Under the pieces are notes generated by a model that did not search any database, was not told where the DNA came from, and saw only the letters and a program-made list of their open reading frames with translations. Made by a program: the position numbers and the translations under genes. A DNA stretch of 64,000 nt from assembly GCA_033811195.1 (NCBI GenBank), contig JAPXOZ010000011.1, positions 1 through 64,000 on the forward strand, in the 5' to 3' direction. The stretch comes from Cacconaster sp033811195 (GTDB taxonomy: Bacteria; Bacteroidota; Bacteroidia; Bacteroidales; UBA932). Numbering within the stretch: the first letter of the stretch is position 1; each line of letters begins with the position of its first letter. Shown here in pieces: positions 1 to 8,469 of this stretch.

Positions 1-1
1 A

Positions 2-85
2 AAAGATATTTATGATCTCTTCCCTTTGGGGCCTGCCCGCGACGCTTGCCGTATTGATGGCCGGAAACAGGTTGATAACTTTTGA
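2..85 (+). CDS. C-terminal fragment of a gene cut by the window edge (unidentified)
   Basis: An open frame runs from base 2 to a TGA at 83-85 and encodes 27 residues that include FPLGPARDACRIDG, which reads like the tail of a real protein rather than noise. The start lies outside the window. I cannot name the family. It precedes the cobalamin riboswitch promoter, so it is probably the 3' end of an upstream gene on the same strand. The other two forward frames are less protein-like or closed early. Confidence 0.35.
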   Translation, partial: KDIYDLFPLGPARDACRIDGRKQVDNF

Positions 86-93
86 AAAACTTT

Positions 94-125
94 ATTGTTT
101 TAATAGAAAGAATAGGTTACATTTG
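94..125 (+). promoter_or_regulatory. Bacteroidota-type promoter upstream of the cobalamin riboswitch
   Basis: A TACATTTG -7 box at 118-125 fits TAnnTTTG, and ATTG at 94-97 can serve as the -33 element with a 20-base spacer. The predicted transcription start falls at about 130, where the riboswitch fold begins. That agreement supports the call. Confidence 0.55.
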
Positions 126-127
126 CG

Positions 128-319
128 ATGCATTTGGTTCTTGTCCGAATCTCTTTTCGGATAAAGATGAAAAGGGAATGCCGTGAAAGTCGGCAACAGT
201 TCCCGCTGCTGTAAACTCTATATGATGTACTGGACAGTTTCTTGGCCACTGTCACGATGAAACAATCGGATGGGAAGGCGTTCAGAGACAAGAGTAAGTC
301 AGAAGACCTGCCAATTTGC
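128..319 (+). ncRNA. Cobalamin (B12) riboswitch
   Basis: The conserved blocks of the cobalamin aptamer occur in order: AAAAGGGAATGCCGTGAAAG (from 168), a TTCCCGCTGCTGTAA-type block, GCCACTG (about 244-250), GGGAAGGC (the B12 box, about 271-278) and GTCAGAAGACCTGCC ending at 312. TTGG at 134-137 can pair with CCAA at 311-314 to close the structure. The downstream gene is nrdD. Cobalamin riboswitches usually lower expression when B12 is abundant, so the inferred role is to reduce the B12-independent class III reductase when B12 is available. No clear rho-independent terminator lies between 320 and 505, so the switch may act on translation or by a less obvious terminator. Confidence 0.93.
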
Positions 320-505
320 ATAAAATAGACTTTTTGATGTCTTTCGGGTTAAAAGGCAGTCCAAAATAGACTTAATCCATCAAGCCTTAAGCTATTGATT
401 TTAGACTATCTTTATACACCGACACACCTCAAAACAGTGTGCAGTAATTGCATTTATTAAATAGAATAACCTATTGTTGTATAAATATCTAAATAGTCTG
501 ATAAA

Positions 506-2623
506 TTGGTAAACAAGGAAATTCATATCGTTAAAAGAGATGGGAAACGGGTACCGTTTTCCATTAAAAAAATTGAGAATGCTATCTCTAAAGCATTCTT
601 ATCGGTTGGCACTTTTGCTACGCAAGATGACTTTATCGCCATTCTTTCACGCTTGCATATCTCTGACGGGATGACGGTTGAAGAGATTCAAAATCAGGTG
701 GAGGTTGCTCTGATGGCGGAAAAGTATTTCGCCGTGGCCAAATCTTATATGCTCTATCGGCAAAAACATACCGAAACACGCGAGATTCGGGATAAAATGA
801 ACTTTATGATGAACTACTGCGATGCACAAAATGCAGCTACAGGCAGTAAGTTCGATGCAAATGCCAATGTGGAGAAGAAAAACATTGCCACTCTCATTGG
901 GGAACTGCCCAAAAAGAGCTTTATCAACCTCAACCGCAGGATGTTGACTGACAGATTGAAAGAGATGTATGGAAAAGAGTTTGCCGACAAATATATCAGT
1001 ATGCTAAACGAGCATTTTATTTACAAAAACGACGAGACCAATCTCGCCAACTATTGTGCCAGCATTACCATGTACCCATGGTTGTTGTACGGCACTATAC
1101 CTGTCGGTGGCAACTCAACCCCGCCTACCAACCTGAAGTCATTTTGCGGCGGATTCGTGAATCTGGTTTTTATCGTTTCCAGTATGTTGAGCGGAGCCTG
1201 TGCCACACCGGAGTTCTTGATGTATATGGACTATTTTATCCGTCTGGAATATGGCGATGATTACTATAATCGCATTAATGATGTGGTAGATTTATCTAAA
1301 CGTCGCCGTACTCTCGACAAAACTATTTGCGACTGTTTTGAGCAAATTGTCTATTCAATAAACCAACCCACCGGAGCCCGCAATTTTCAGGCTGTTTTCT
1401 GGAATATCTCCTACTACGACCGCCCATATTTCGAAAGTCTGTTCGGTGAATTCATATTTCCGGATGGCAGTCGTCCTATCTGGGAATCTCTCAGTTGGCT
1501 TCAAAAACGATTTATGAAATGGTTCAATGCGGAACGAACCAGAACGACACTTACATTTCCTGTGGAAACCATGGCGCTACTTGCCAAAGGCGACGATCTG
1601 ATTGATACCGAATATGCCGATTTTACAGCGGAAATGTATTCTGAAGGACATTCATTTTTTACTTACATGAGTGAAAATGCCGACTCTTTATCGAGTTGCT
1701 GTCGACTTCGTAACGAAATTCAAGACAACGGATTCAGTTACACGCTTGGTGCGGGTGGTGTTTCCACCGGCTCGAAAAGCGTTTTAACTATAAACCTAAA
1801 CCGCTGCGTACAATATGCTAAACGTATCGGAAGAGACTATCTGGATTTTTTGGCTGAGGTGGTAGATCTGACCCACAAAGTCCAGCTCGCCTACAACGAA
1901 AACCTGAAAATGTTCCTGGAAAAAGGGATGTTACCTCTCTTTGATGCGGGATATATCAATATGGGCAGGCAATATCTGACCATTGGCATCAATGGATTGG
2001 TTGAAGCTGCCGAATCATGCGGTATTGAGATAAATGACAATCCCGAATATGTCACTTTCGTGCAGGAGATTCTTGGACTTATCGAGAGTTACAACAAAAA
2101 ATATCGTTCCGATGGAGTGATGTTCAATTGTGAAATGATTCCAGCTGAAAATGTGGGAGTGAAACACGCCAAATGGGATCGTGAAGATGGTTATTTCGTC
2201 CCACGTGATTGCTATAACAGCTATTTCTATCCTGTAGAAGATAGTTCGCTCAATGTTCTGGATAAATTTCGCCTGCATGGACGAAAATATATCGAAAGAC
2301 TTACAGGTGGTTCCGCACTTCACATGAATCTGAAAGAGCATCTCACCAAAACTCAATACCGCCAATTATTACGCGTAGCGGCTCGTGAAGGGTGTAATTA
2401 CTTCACCTTTAATATTCCCAATACTGTGTGTAACGAATGCGGTTGTATTGATAAACGCTTTTTAAAGCAATGTCCCAAATGCGCATCACAAGACATTGAC
2501 TACCTAACACGCATCATCGGCTATATGAAACGAGTAAGCAATTTCTCGGCAGCGCGACAGGTGGAAGCACAGAAGCGCTATTACGGAAAATGGGAAAAAG
2601 AAAAGGAAGTAATTGCATGCTAA
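506..2623 (+). CDS. nrdD: Anaerobic (class III) ribonucleoside-triphosphate reductase
   Basis: Reduces ribonucleoside triphosphates to deoxynucleotides under anoxia with a glycyl radical. The N-terminus is an ATP-cone (IVKRDGKRVPF, from about residue 8). The C-terminus has a zinc site (C642, C645, C656, C659) followed by the glycyl-radical loop RIIGYM with G672. Length is 705 residues. The start is TTG at 506; the ATP-cone begins immediately, and the next in-frame Met is about residue 56, inside that domain, so no ATG start is available. It lies about 190 bases after the cobalamin riboswitch and overlaps nrdG by 7 bases. Family assignment is firm; which electron donor subgroup (formate or redoxin) it belongs to is not resolved. 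Confidence 0.95.
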   Translation: MVNKEIHIVKRDGKRVPFSIKKIENAISKAFLSVGTFATQDDFIAILSRLHISDGMTVEEIQNQVEVALMAEKYFAVAKSYMLYRQKHTETREIRDKMNFMMNYCDAQNAATGSKFDANANVEKKNIATLIGELPKKSFINLNRRMLTDRLKEMYGKEFADKYISMLNEHFIYKNDETNLANYCASITMYPWLLYGTIPVGGNSTPPTNLKSFCGGFVNLVFIVSSMLSGACATPEFLMYMDYFIRLEYGDDYYNRINDVVDLSKRRRTLDKTICDCFEQIVYSINQPTGARNFQAVFWNISYYDRPYFESLFGEFIFPDGSRPIWESLSWLQKRFMKWFNAERTRTTLTFPVETMALLAKGDDLIDTEYADFTAEMYSEGHSFFTYMSENADSLSSCCRLRNEIQDNGFSYTLGAGGVSTGSKSVLTINLNRCVQYAKRIGRDYLDFLAEVVDLTHKVQLAYNENLKMFLEKGMLPLFDAGYINMGRQYLTIGINGLVEAAESCGIEINDNPEYVTFVQEILGLIESYNKKYRSDGVMFNCEMIPAENVGVKHAKWDREDGYFVPRDCYNSYFYPVEDSSLNVLDKFRLHGRKYIERLTGGSALHMNLKEHLTKTQYRQLLRVAAREGCNYFTFNIPNTVCNECGCIDKRFLKQCPKCASQDIDYLTRIIGYMKRVSNFSAARQVEAQKRYYGKWEKEKEVIAC

Positions 2624-3081
2624 AATATGTGGATTACGATATCGTTTTTCAGGAAATTCCCGATGAGGTAACGTTGGCTATCAATTTATCCAACTGTCCG
2701 TATCTCTGCGAAGGATGTCATAGTCCTCATTTGCGCAGCGATATTGGGGAAAAACTCTCCGAAAAAGCTCTTTCTGACCTGATTTGTAAATATGAAAATG
2801 CAATAACCTGCGTCTGTTTTATGGGCGGTGATATCGCTCCCGATGAGTTGTGTGAATTGGCGGCTTTTATTCGAAAAAAATGGAATCACACAATCAAAAC
2901 TGCCTGGTATTCCGGAAATAACACTCTGCAAAACAAAGAGTTAACGCGCTTTTTTGACTATATCAAACTAGGAGAATATATTCAATCACTCGGCGGATTG
3001 AATAAAAAGACCACCAATCAACGCCTCTATCGCGTTCACAACAACACCATTCAGGACATAACATCATTAATGCAGAGATAA
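2617..3081 (+). CDS. nrdG: Anaerobic ribonucleoside-triphosphate reductase activating protein
   Basis: Radical-SAM activase that installs the glycyl radical on NrdD. The CX3CX2C cluster motif is CPYLCEGC (C27, C31, C34), and the protein is 154 residues, normal for NrdG. A longer frame opens at 2590 inside nrdD, but the ATG at 2617 is preferred: it overlaps the nrdD stop (ATGCTAA) and starts at the conserved MLKYVDYD. This is translational coupling with nrdD. A strong hairpin follows at 3088-3125. Confidence 0.95.
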   Translation: MLKYVDYDIVFQEIPDEVTLAINLSNCPYLCEGCHSPHLRSDIGEKLSEKALSDLICKYENAITCVCFMGGDIAPDELCELAAFIRKKWNHTIKTAWYSGNNTLQNKELTRFFDYIKLGEYIQSLGGLNKKTTNQRLYRVHNNTIQDITSLMQR

Positions 3082-3087
3082 TTAGCA

Positions 3088-3125
3088 ATAATCCCGAAAG
3101 TTATACAAAAAACTTTCGGGATTAT
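3088..3125. terminator. Bidirectional hairpin terminator between nrdG and the C69 dipeptidase gene
   Basis: A perfect 15-bp inverted repeat (3088-3102 with 3111-3125, 8-base loop) with the core ATCCCGAAAG/CTTTCGGGAT lies between convergent genes. It is placed to stop both nrdDG and the minus-strand peptidase gene. Confidence 0.85.
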
Positions 3126-3157
3126 GATCAAAAATTATCCTCTTTTCTACGATATTC

Positions 3158-4825
3158 TTATCTTCCAACCTTCATGACTTCTCCATGGTCTTTAACAATG
3201 GCGCGAAGCCAGCGCTCGCGGGGAATATCGTTGATAGGACGTGCGGGAATTCCCTTGCCGGAACCGTTATCCTTGAATGTGCCATCCTCATTCTGCTGCT
3301 TGATATTGCCATCAATAAATTTGATAAGCAGAAACTCCTCTAACTCCAACCATCTATTAAAGAGCTGCTCTGACCTCTTAGCAGAAAATTCTGTAAGAGA
3401 GGCAATAACCTGTCCTCTGTTTCCGGCCTCCAGCATCTTGAGTGCTTTGGCATCACTCTCCTTTACAAGCTCCAGACTACCAAGTTCGAAAGCGTCGATC
3501 TCAGCTCTAAGAACCGGCTCTACCCTATTGTAAAAGAGATATGCAAAGTGAGTTACTTTATTGAAGAGCCAAAATGCAGAGGTAGGCGAGTAGGTAGTCA
3601 TACCGCCGTTGCCCACCCTAAAGCACAAGGGAACCTCAGTAATTGAGGTATAGATAGGGGTCACAGCAGAGGTAGCTGCATCATCTACTCCAAACCAAAT
3701 TACACCTCCTATCTCGTCCGGAAGCCAGCCGCGTGACTGCGCTACAAACCAAAATCCTGTCTGCTGTGTAGCAATTGAGCGTTCATAGCGATAAGCCTTT
3801 CCATCCACTTCAAAGCCCATCGGGCGCCATCTGTAGGGAATCTCATGAGGGCCCGCACCCACATCATATCTGAAGTCCATAGGAGTGTCTTCAAAATGGT
3901 CTCTCATCACATCCGCAAGCTCTTTAACACCAACTTTTTCTGTAGGTTTTATATAGAGCGGCATTTTATTATCAGGGTTGTGACCAAAAGCAAAATCGAG
4001 ATATTTATCTGAATCGAAAGTACCTTTACCTAGAATATTGAAAGCAGCCCATACTCTAGCTTCACAACCTCTGAGTGCGCCCCAAGTTGCAGGAGCATAA
4101 GCATCACAGAAACTGAAGTCCTTATCTTCACCTGTGAAGTAGCCCTTAGAACGAGCAAACGAGATTACATCTGGTGTATAGAGGCAATTTTCAGGATCAT
4201 CAAGGGGGAATTTGTGTATGCGACTCTGATTGGCGTGTGCACTGATATATCCGTCAGGAATCCTAATAGCTACCCAAACGGCTCCTAGCTCCTCTCCCTT
4301 ACCCACAATCTCCATTATCCAGCACTCCTCCTTGTCCGCAATGGAGAAGGATTCTCCTCCCGAAGGAAATCCATACGTCTGAAGAAATTCATCAATGATT
4401 ATGATAGCCTCGCGTGCGGTACGTGCTCTCTGGAGAGTAACATAAATGAGGGAACCATAGTCCATTATACCATGACGGTTGGCCAGTTCGCTGCGTCCTC
4501 CGAAGGTGGTCTCTGCAATAATCAACTGATGTTCGTTCATATTGCCAACGGTCTGGAAGGTACGTTCAACCTGGTCAATTTGGCCGAGGTACCTGCCTGA
4601 ATCCCATTCATAGATCTCCATTTTCGATCCTTTGGGCCACGTAGCGGCGGGTGCATAATAGAGCTCGCCATAGAGCTGGTGGGAGTCGGCAGAGTAAGTC
4701 ACCATACAGGAACCATCTTTAGATGCCCCTTTGGTAACAATAACATTGGTACATGCGTTGGCTTCCACCTGCCCAAGCCAGAAAACAAGCGTCAGGCAGA
4801 TTAAGATTTGGAATGTTCTCTTCAT
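3158..4825 (-). CDS. Secreted C69-family dipeptidase
   Basis: Cysteine dipeptidase of the N-terminal-nucleophile type. The first about 24 residues form a signal peptide (MKRTFQILICLTLVFWLGQV...ANA), and cleavage would expose C25 in ACTNVIV, the expected nucleophile of family C69. The motifs TYSADSHQ, GLGV-like ISAHANQSRI and SFSIADKEECW match the family. Length is 555 residues. The open frame continues upstream to 5113, but that extension has no signal peptide and runs under the oppositely oriented small gene, so the ATG at 4825 is chosen. Probable role: periplasmic or extracellular cleavage of dipeptides, consistent with the other peptidase genes in the window. Confidence 0.9.
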   Translation of the reverse strand: MKRTFQILICLTLVFWLGQVEANACTNVIVTKGASKDGSCMVTYSADSHQLYGELYYAPAATWPKGSKMEIYEWDSGRYLGQIDQVERTFQTVGNMNEHQLIIAETTFGGRSELANRHGIMDYGSLIYVTLQRARTAREAIIIIDEFLQTYGFPSGGESFSIADKEECWIMEIVGKGEELGAVWVAIRIPDGYISAHANQSRIHKFPLDDPENCLYTPDVISFARSKGYFTGEDKDFSFCDAYAPATWGALRGCEARVWAAFNILGKGTFDSDKYLDFAFGHNPDNKMPLYIKPTEKVGVKELADVMRDHFEDTPMDFRYDVGAGPHEIPYRWRPMGFEVDGKAYRYERSIATQQTGFWFVAQSRGWLPDEIGGVIWFGVDDAATSAVTPIYTSITEVPLCFRVGNGGMTTYSPTSAFWLFNKVTHFAYLFYNRVEPVLRAEIDAFELGSLELVKESDAKALKMLEAGNRGQVIASLTEFSAKRSEQLFNRWLELEEFLLIKFIDGNIKQQNEDGTFKDNGSGKGIPARPINDIPRERWLRAIVKDHGEVMKVGR

Positions 4826-4890
4826 TTTTTTAAGTTTTTTTATTAATAATTTCACGAATATAATAAAAAACTTGTTATCGGGATATTTAT

Positions 4891-4898
4891 TATCTTTG
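4891..4898 (+). promoter_or_regulatory. Bacteroidota-type -7 box for the small secreted-protein gene
   Basis: TATCTTTG matches TAnnTTTG 23 bases before the ATG at 4922. The -33 element is weak (CTTG at 4871-4874, a short 16-base spacer). Confidence 0.5.
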
Positions 4899-4921
4899 CA
4901 ACCTATAATAGTTTTCACATC

Positions 4922-5335
4922 ATGAGATACTCCAAGTTTTTGCTGACGATTACGCTGACACTGCTTTGCGGCTATCTTTTGTGTGCGCAAAACCCTCAAG
5001 GTGAGCAGGGTCCGACTGATTTTATAGAGGTAGCCGCCAAAGAGGCAGACAATCTGATGAGAGAATTCGATCTCGATTTTCGACAGGTCTTTCTTATAGA
5101 TTCCCTTTTGCAAGATATGATGCCGAAAATGAATGAGGAGATGACCGCCATTCAGCGCTCAGGTGTCACCAATCGCGAAATCTTTATGATCACATATGAC
5201 AAATGGCTCGACGCCATTGACAAAGAATACGAAAAAATATTCAACGAAGATCAATGGAAACGTTACCTCAAGTCGGCTCGCGGCAGAGAGAAACGCAAAC
5301 GTGATAAACGTATGGCCAAAAGGGAAAGTATGTAG
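4922..5335 (+). CDS. Small secreted hypothetical protein, basic C-terminus
   Basis: A 137-residue protein with a clear N-terminal signal sequence (MRYSKFLLTITLTLLCGYLLCAQ). The mature part is helical and charged, with FIEVAAKEADNLMREFDLD and DQWKRYLKSARGREKRKRDK, ending in a lysine/arginine-rich tail. The general look (signal, Asp/Glu-rich helix with paired Met, basic tail) resembles small periplasmic helical proteins of the Spy type, but I see no diagnostic motif. It is transcribed divergently from the C69 dipeptidase gene. Function unknown. Confidence 0.7.
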   Translation: MRYSKFLLTITLTLLCGYLLCAQNPQGEQGPTDFIEVAAKEADNLMREFDLDFRQVFLIDSLLQDMMPKMNEEMTAIQRSGVTNREIFMITYDKWLDAIDKEYEKIFNEDQWKRYLKSARGREKRKRDKRMAKRESM

Positions 5336-5381
5336 TGGGGAGTGGGGAGCAATGAGGAATGAGCAATTAAGAGTTAAGTAG
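5335..5381 (+). repeat. Degenerate heptamer array (locus a)
   Basis: The stretch parses into 7-base units such as GTGGGGA, GTGGGGA, GCAATGA, GGAATGA. It is one of ten such arrays in this window and starts at the stop codon of the preceding gene. No protein is encoded. Confidence 0.65.
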
Positions 5382-5424
5382 TAACAATTAGAAATAGAGA
5401 GAATAATTAATTAAAACGCAGCAA

Positions 5425-6186
5425 ATGTTAGCAAAAGAATGGTTAAAGAACGCTCAGGGCGTTATGAACAAGATTGAGGCAACTCAGATGGAGAATATCC
5501 GCAAGGTTGCAGAAGTAATGGCAGACACTATCCAATCAGGCCGTTGGGTTCACACTTTCGGTTGTGGCCATGCAACTCTCCCCATAGAAGAGATGTATCC
5601 CCGCATCGGCGGCTTCGTAGGATTTCACCCCCTGTGCGAACTTCCCCTTACATTTTTTACTCATATCACCGGTGAGATGGGTATTGATCAGTTCCTATTT
5701 CTCGAAAGAACCGAAGGTTATGGCAAAGCCATTATGAAGGGTTGGAATTTCGACGAGAAAGATGTCCTCTGGCTCTTCTCACATACCGGTATCAACGCCG
5801 TCAATATTGACGTTGCCCTTGAGGCAAAGAAACGTGGTATGAAGGTCATTGCATTTGGCTCGGCAGAGCAGACGGGCAAGAAGGTCCCCCGTCACTCAGG
5901 CGGTAAAAACCTCTTCCAGATAGCCGACTACGTGGTAGATACCTGTTGTCCCCTCGTTGATGCATCAGTTGACCTCAAAAACCACCGGGATAAGATAGGT
6001 CCCGTATCCACAGTAGCATTCGTAACCACAGTATGGATGACCATCTGCACCGTAGCCCAGATTCTTGCGGATCGCGGCGAAAAACTCTTTATCCACCCCT
6101 CTCACAATGTACCCGGCGATACCACCGCTCAGGAGCGTCTGGACGCCTGTATTGCTGAATACAAGAGAAGAGTAAGAGGACTTTAA
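5425..6186 (+). CDS. SIS-domain sugar-phosphate binding protein (COG4821-like)
   Basis: A 253-residue cytoplasmic SIS-fold protein. Family features are WVHTFGCGHATLPIEEMYPR, which replaces the usual SIS GxGxS loop, then LFSHTGINAVNIDVALEAK and the VVDTCCPLVD region. Proteins of this type are annotated as uncharacterised phosphosugar-binding or sugar-isomerase proteins; the substrate is unknown. A terminator hairpin follows directly at 6208-6236, so it is probably transcribed separately from the cysteine desulfidase gene downstream. Confidence 0.8.
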   Translation: MLAKEWLKNAQGVMNKIEATQMENIRKVAEVMADTIQSGRWVHTFGCGHATLPIEEMYPRIGGFVGFHPLCELPLTFFTHITGEMGIDQFLFLERTEGYGKAIMKGWNFDEKDVLWLFSHTGINAVNIDVALEAKKRGMKVIAFGSAEQTGKKVPRHSGGKNLFQIADYVVDTCCPLVDASVDLKNHRDKIGPVSTVAFVTTVWMTICTVAQILADRGEKLFIHPSHNVPGDTTAQERLDACIAEYKRRVRGL

Positions 6187-6207
6187 CTTTTTACTATACA
6201 ATATCAG

Positions 6208-6236
6208 GGGGTGGCCGCAAAGTCGCCCCTTTTTAT
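6208..6236 (+). terminator. Rho-independent terminator after the SIS-domain gene
   Basis: GGGGTGGC (6208-6215) pairs with GTCGCCCC (6222-6229) around a CGCAAA loop, with a TTTTTAT tract after it. This hairpin contains the GTG at 6211 that opens the next reading frame, which argues against that GTG being the true start. Confidence 0.8.
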
Positions 6237-6243
6237 CAAAAAC

Positions 6244-7551
6244 ATGAAAAACAAAATAATAGCACTTCTCAAACAGGAGGTCAAACCGGCTCTAGGATGC
6301 ACTGAGCCCATAGCAGTAGCCCTTGCGGTAGCCCGCAGTTGCGAGATTCTGAGGAGCATCTCCCATGAGCCTGACCGTATCAATGTTAAAGTGAGCGGCA
6401 ATATTCTAAAAAACGGTATGGGAGTGGGTATTCCAGGTACCAAAGGTATGGTAGGACTCCATATCGCAGCAGCTCTGGGATGCACCTGCGGCAAATCGGA
6501 ATACTGTCTGGAAGTGCTTAAAGAAGTGAACGAGGAGTGTCTCTCCAAAGCACGGGAAATGGTATCCGGGGGAGATGTGACCATATCGCTTGCCGAAACT
6601 CAGGAGAAACTATATATCTCTGCAGAAGTTTGTTCTTCCGACGGTGAAGACTCTCACAAAGCAGTAACAATCATAAGCGGCAGCCACGACTCCATCGTAT
6701 GCGAAGAACTTGACGGTATACTGATCAGTTCAAAGGAGAAGAGCGGTAAAAAGGAGTCCGCCGACACTATGCTCGAGCCGGATTTTGCACGCAAAATAAC
6801 CATTGAACAGATACTTGACTTTGCCACTAAAACGCCGTTTGAAGAGCTGGAGTTTATCCTAGACTCCGTCACGCTCAACAAAGCATTGGTGGATGAGGGA
6901 CTACGCAACAAACATGGTCTCCTGGTTGGCAGAAGACTGCTCGCACCCGAAAACCGCTCTATTTTTGGAGACAACATTCTCACCTATGCCATGGCTTACA
7001 CAGCAGCAGCCTCCGATGCGAGGATGGCGGGCTGCAGACTTCCCGCTATGAGCAACTCGGGCAGCGGTAATCAGGGTATCACCGCCACGGTACCCATCAT
7101 CGCAATTGCAGAAAAATTAGAGACTAATAATGAAGAGCTGGCAAGAGCATTGGTAATCAGCCACCTGGTAGCCATACACATCAAGGGACATTTGGGCAAA
7201 CTCTCGGCTCTCTGCGGATGTGTCGTTGCTTCGACAGGCTCAGCCTGCGGCATTGTCTATCTTCGCAAGGGAGGTTATGTGCAGATGTGCGCTGCTATCA
7301 AAAATATGATAGGCAACATTACCGGAATGGTATGCGACGGAGCCAAGGTAGGATGCGCCCTAAAAGTGGCCTCAGGAGTAGCCAGTGCATTGCAATCAGC
7401 AGTGCTGGCACTCGATGGTATCTGCATATCATCCAATGATGGCATCATAGAGGAGGATATTGAAAAGACTATCGCCAATCTCGGTAAAATCGGATCTATT
7501 GGCATGCAGAGCACAGATGAGATGATTCTGGAAATAATGGTATGTAAATAG
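6244..7551 (+). CDS. cyuA: L-cysteine desulfidase (CyuA/YhaM, UPF0597 family)
   Basis: Predicted iron-sulfur enzyme that breaks L-cysteine into pyruvate, ammonia and sulfide. The family motif ALGCTEPIAVALA is near the N-terminus, GNQGITATVPI lies in the middle, and cysteine-rich segments SALCGCVVASTGSACG and GMVCDGAKVGCALKVASG lie near the C-terminus; conserved cysteines ligate the cluster in this family. Length is 435 residues from the ATG at 6244, which sits just after the preceding terminator. A longer frame from GTG 6211 would start inside that hairpin. Fits an amino-acid-degrading anaerobe. Confidence 0.9.
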   Translation: MKNKIIALLKQEVKPALGCTEPIAVALAVARSCEILRSISHEPDRINVKVSGNILKNGMGVGIPGTKGMVGLHIAAALGCTCGKSEYCLEVLKEVNEECLSKAREMVSGGDVTISLAETQEKLYISAEVCSSDGEDSHKAVTIISGSHDSIVCEELDGILISSKEKSGKKESADTMLEPDFARKITIEQILDFATKTPFEELEFILDSVTLNKALVDEGLRNKHGLLVGRRLLAPENRSIFGDNILTYAMAYTAAASDARMAGCRLPAMSNSGSGNQGITATVPIIAIAEKLETNNEELARALVISHLVAIHIKGHLGKLSALCGCVVASTGSACGIVYLRKGGYVQMCAAIKNMIGNITGMVCDGAKVGCALKVASGVASALQSAVLALDGICISSNDGIIEEDIEKTIANLGKIGSIGMQSTDEMILEIMVCK

Positions 7552-7646
7552 GGGTGCGAGGTGCGTGTTACGGGGTGCGAGGTGCGGGGTACGAAATGGA
7601 GTTCTGAGTTTAGAGTTCTGAGTTCTGAGTATGGAGTATTGAGCTA
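7552..7646 (+). repeat. Degenerate heptamer array (locus b)
   Basis: About 13 units of 7 bases, such as GGGGTGC, GAGGTGC, GAGTTCT, GAGTTTA and GAGTATG. It begins at the stop codon of the cysteine desulfidase gene. The rest of the gap to 7812 holds a small inverted repeat, AATTGTGC/GCACAATT (7724-7731 and 7743-7750), of unknown role. Confidence 0.8.
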
Positions 7647-7812
7647 ACGGCCAATAGCAAGTATGCTTATTCCTTATTGACGATAAACCAAATATTTTGA
7701 AGTTTTCGTCAATAACTCGCCTTAATTGTGCAACAAGATGTCGCACAATTTCATGTAGTCGAGGAAAACGATGGAGTTCTGAATAAGTTTTATCTGCTCG
7801 GATTATGCGATT

Positions 7813-8469
7813 TTAGCGCAGCGTTTCCGAGATTTTAAATATATCATCCACGCTTGAAAAGCGGTATTTAGCCGAGATTCCCTGAAAACCGCGGTTACGC
7901 CAATCGGCAAGGGCAAAATCAATCCCTGCCCCCTTGGCACACTCGAAGTCATAATCCGTATCTCCAAAATAGATACACTCGTCAGCCACAGCACCGGAAT
8001 GGGACAAATAGGCCAGAAGCGGATCGGGCCAAGGTTTGTGACGAAGCGAATCGTCGCTGGTGATAACTGTCTCGAAAAGATCTTTCCATTTTGAGAGACG
8101 TGGGTCATAATTGAATTCAAAACGGCTGCGTGAAGTCACAACACCCAATTTGAATCCCATTTCGCGAAGGCGGGGGAGCATTTCTTCCACACCCTCAAAA
8201 GGAACAATGAGATACATCAGCTCCTGGAAATTTTTCTCCCAACTGTGTGCTGCCACCTCTACATCCTCAAAACCCATTTTCTTAGCCACAACAAAAGTCG
8301 GGATACCGAAATAGGGATAGAGCTCATCATAGGTCATATCCTTGCCCATGAGCTCCTTAACGCTCTTTTGCAAAGATAGAACACCGGTCTTCTCGGTATC
8401 AAGCAATGTGCCGTCTATGTCAAAAATAAGATGCTTGTATTTCCTCTGCTTCATTTCTCTCTTATCCAT
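7813..8469 (-). CDS. HAD-family hydrolase, phosphoglycolate-phosphatase-like
   Basis: A 218-residue haloacid-dehalogenase-type phosphatase. Motif I is IFDIDGTLLDTE with two catalytic aspartates, motif II is LGVVTSRS, the motif III lysine lies in SLRHKPWPDPLL, and motif IV is YFGDTDYDFECA. The helical cap after motif I places it with Gph/PgmB-like enzymes; the substrate is not evident. The ATG at 8469 overlaps the stop of the adenosylhomocysteinase gene by one base (TGATG), so it is probably co-translated with it. A GTG lies one codon upstream. Confidence 0.85.
   Translation of the reverse strand: MDKREMKQRKYKHLIFDIDGTLLDTEKTGVLSLQKSVKELMGKDMTYDELYPYFGIPTFVVAKKMGFEDVEVAAHSWEKNFQELMYLIVPFEGVEEMLPRLREMGFKLGVVTSRSRFEFNYDPRLSKWKDLFETVITSDDSLRHKPWPDPLLAYLSHSGAVADECIYFGDTDYDFECAKGAGIDFALADWRNRGFQGISAKYRFSSVDDIFKISETLR

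Noticed and set aside
4826..5113. N-terminal extension of the C69 dipeptidase frame
   Set aside because: The 96 extra codons have no signal peptide and run opposite to a real small gene; the signal sequence begins at 4825.
5196..5381. Plus-strand open frame overlapping the end of the small secreted-protein gene
   Set aside because: It runs through the heptamer array and has no protein-like features.
6211..6243. GTG start for the cysteine desulfidase
   Set aside because: The codon lies inside a terminator hairpin; the ATG at 6244 gives the usual N-terminus.
7724..7750. AATTGTGC inverted repeat as a terminator of the desulfidase gene
   Set aside because: There is no T-tract after it, and the loop is long; a protein-binding site or chance remains possible, so no feature was called.
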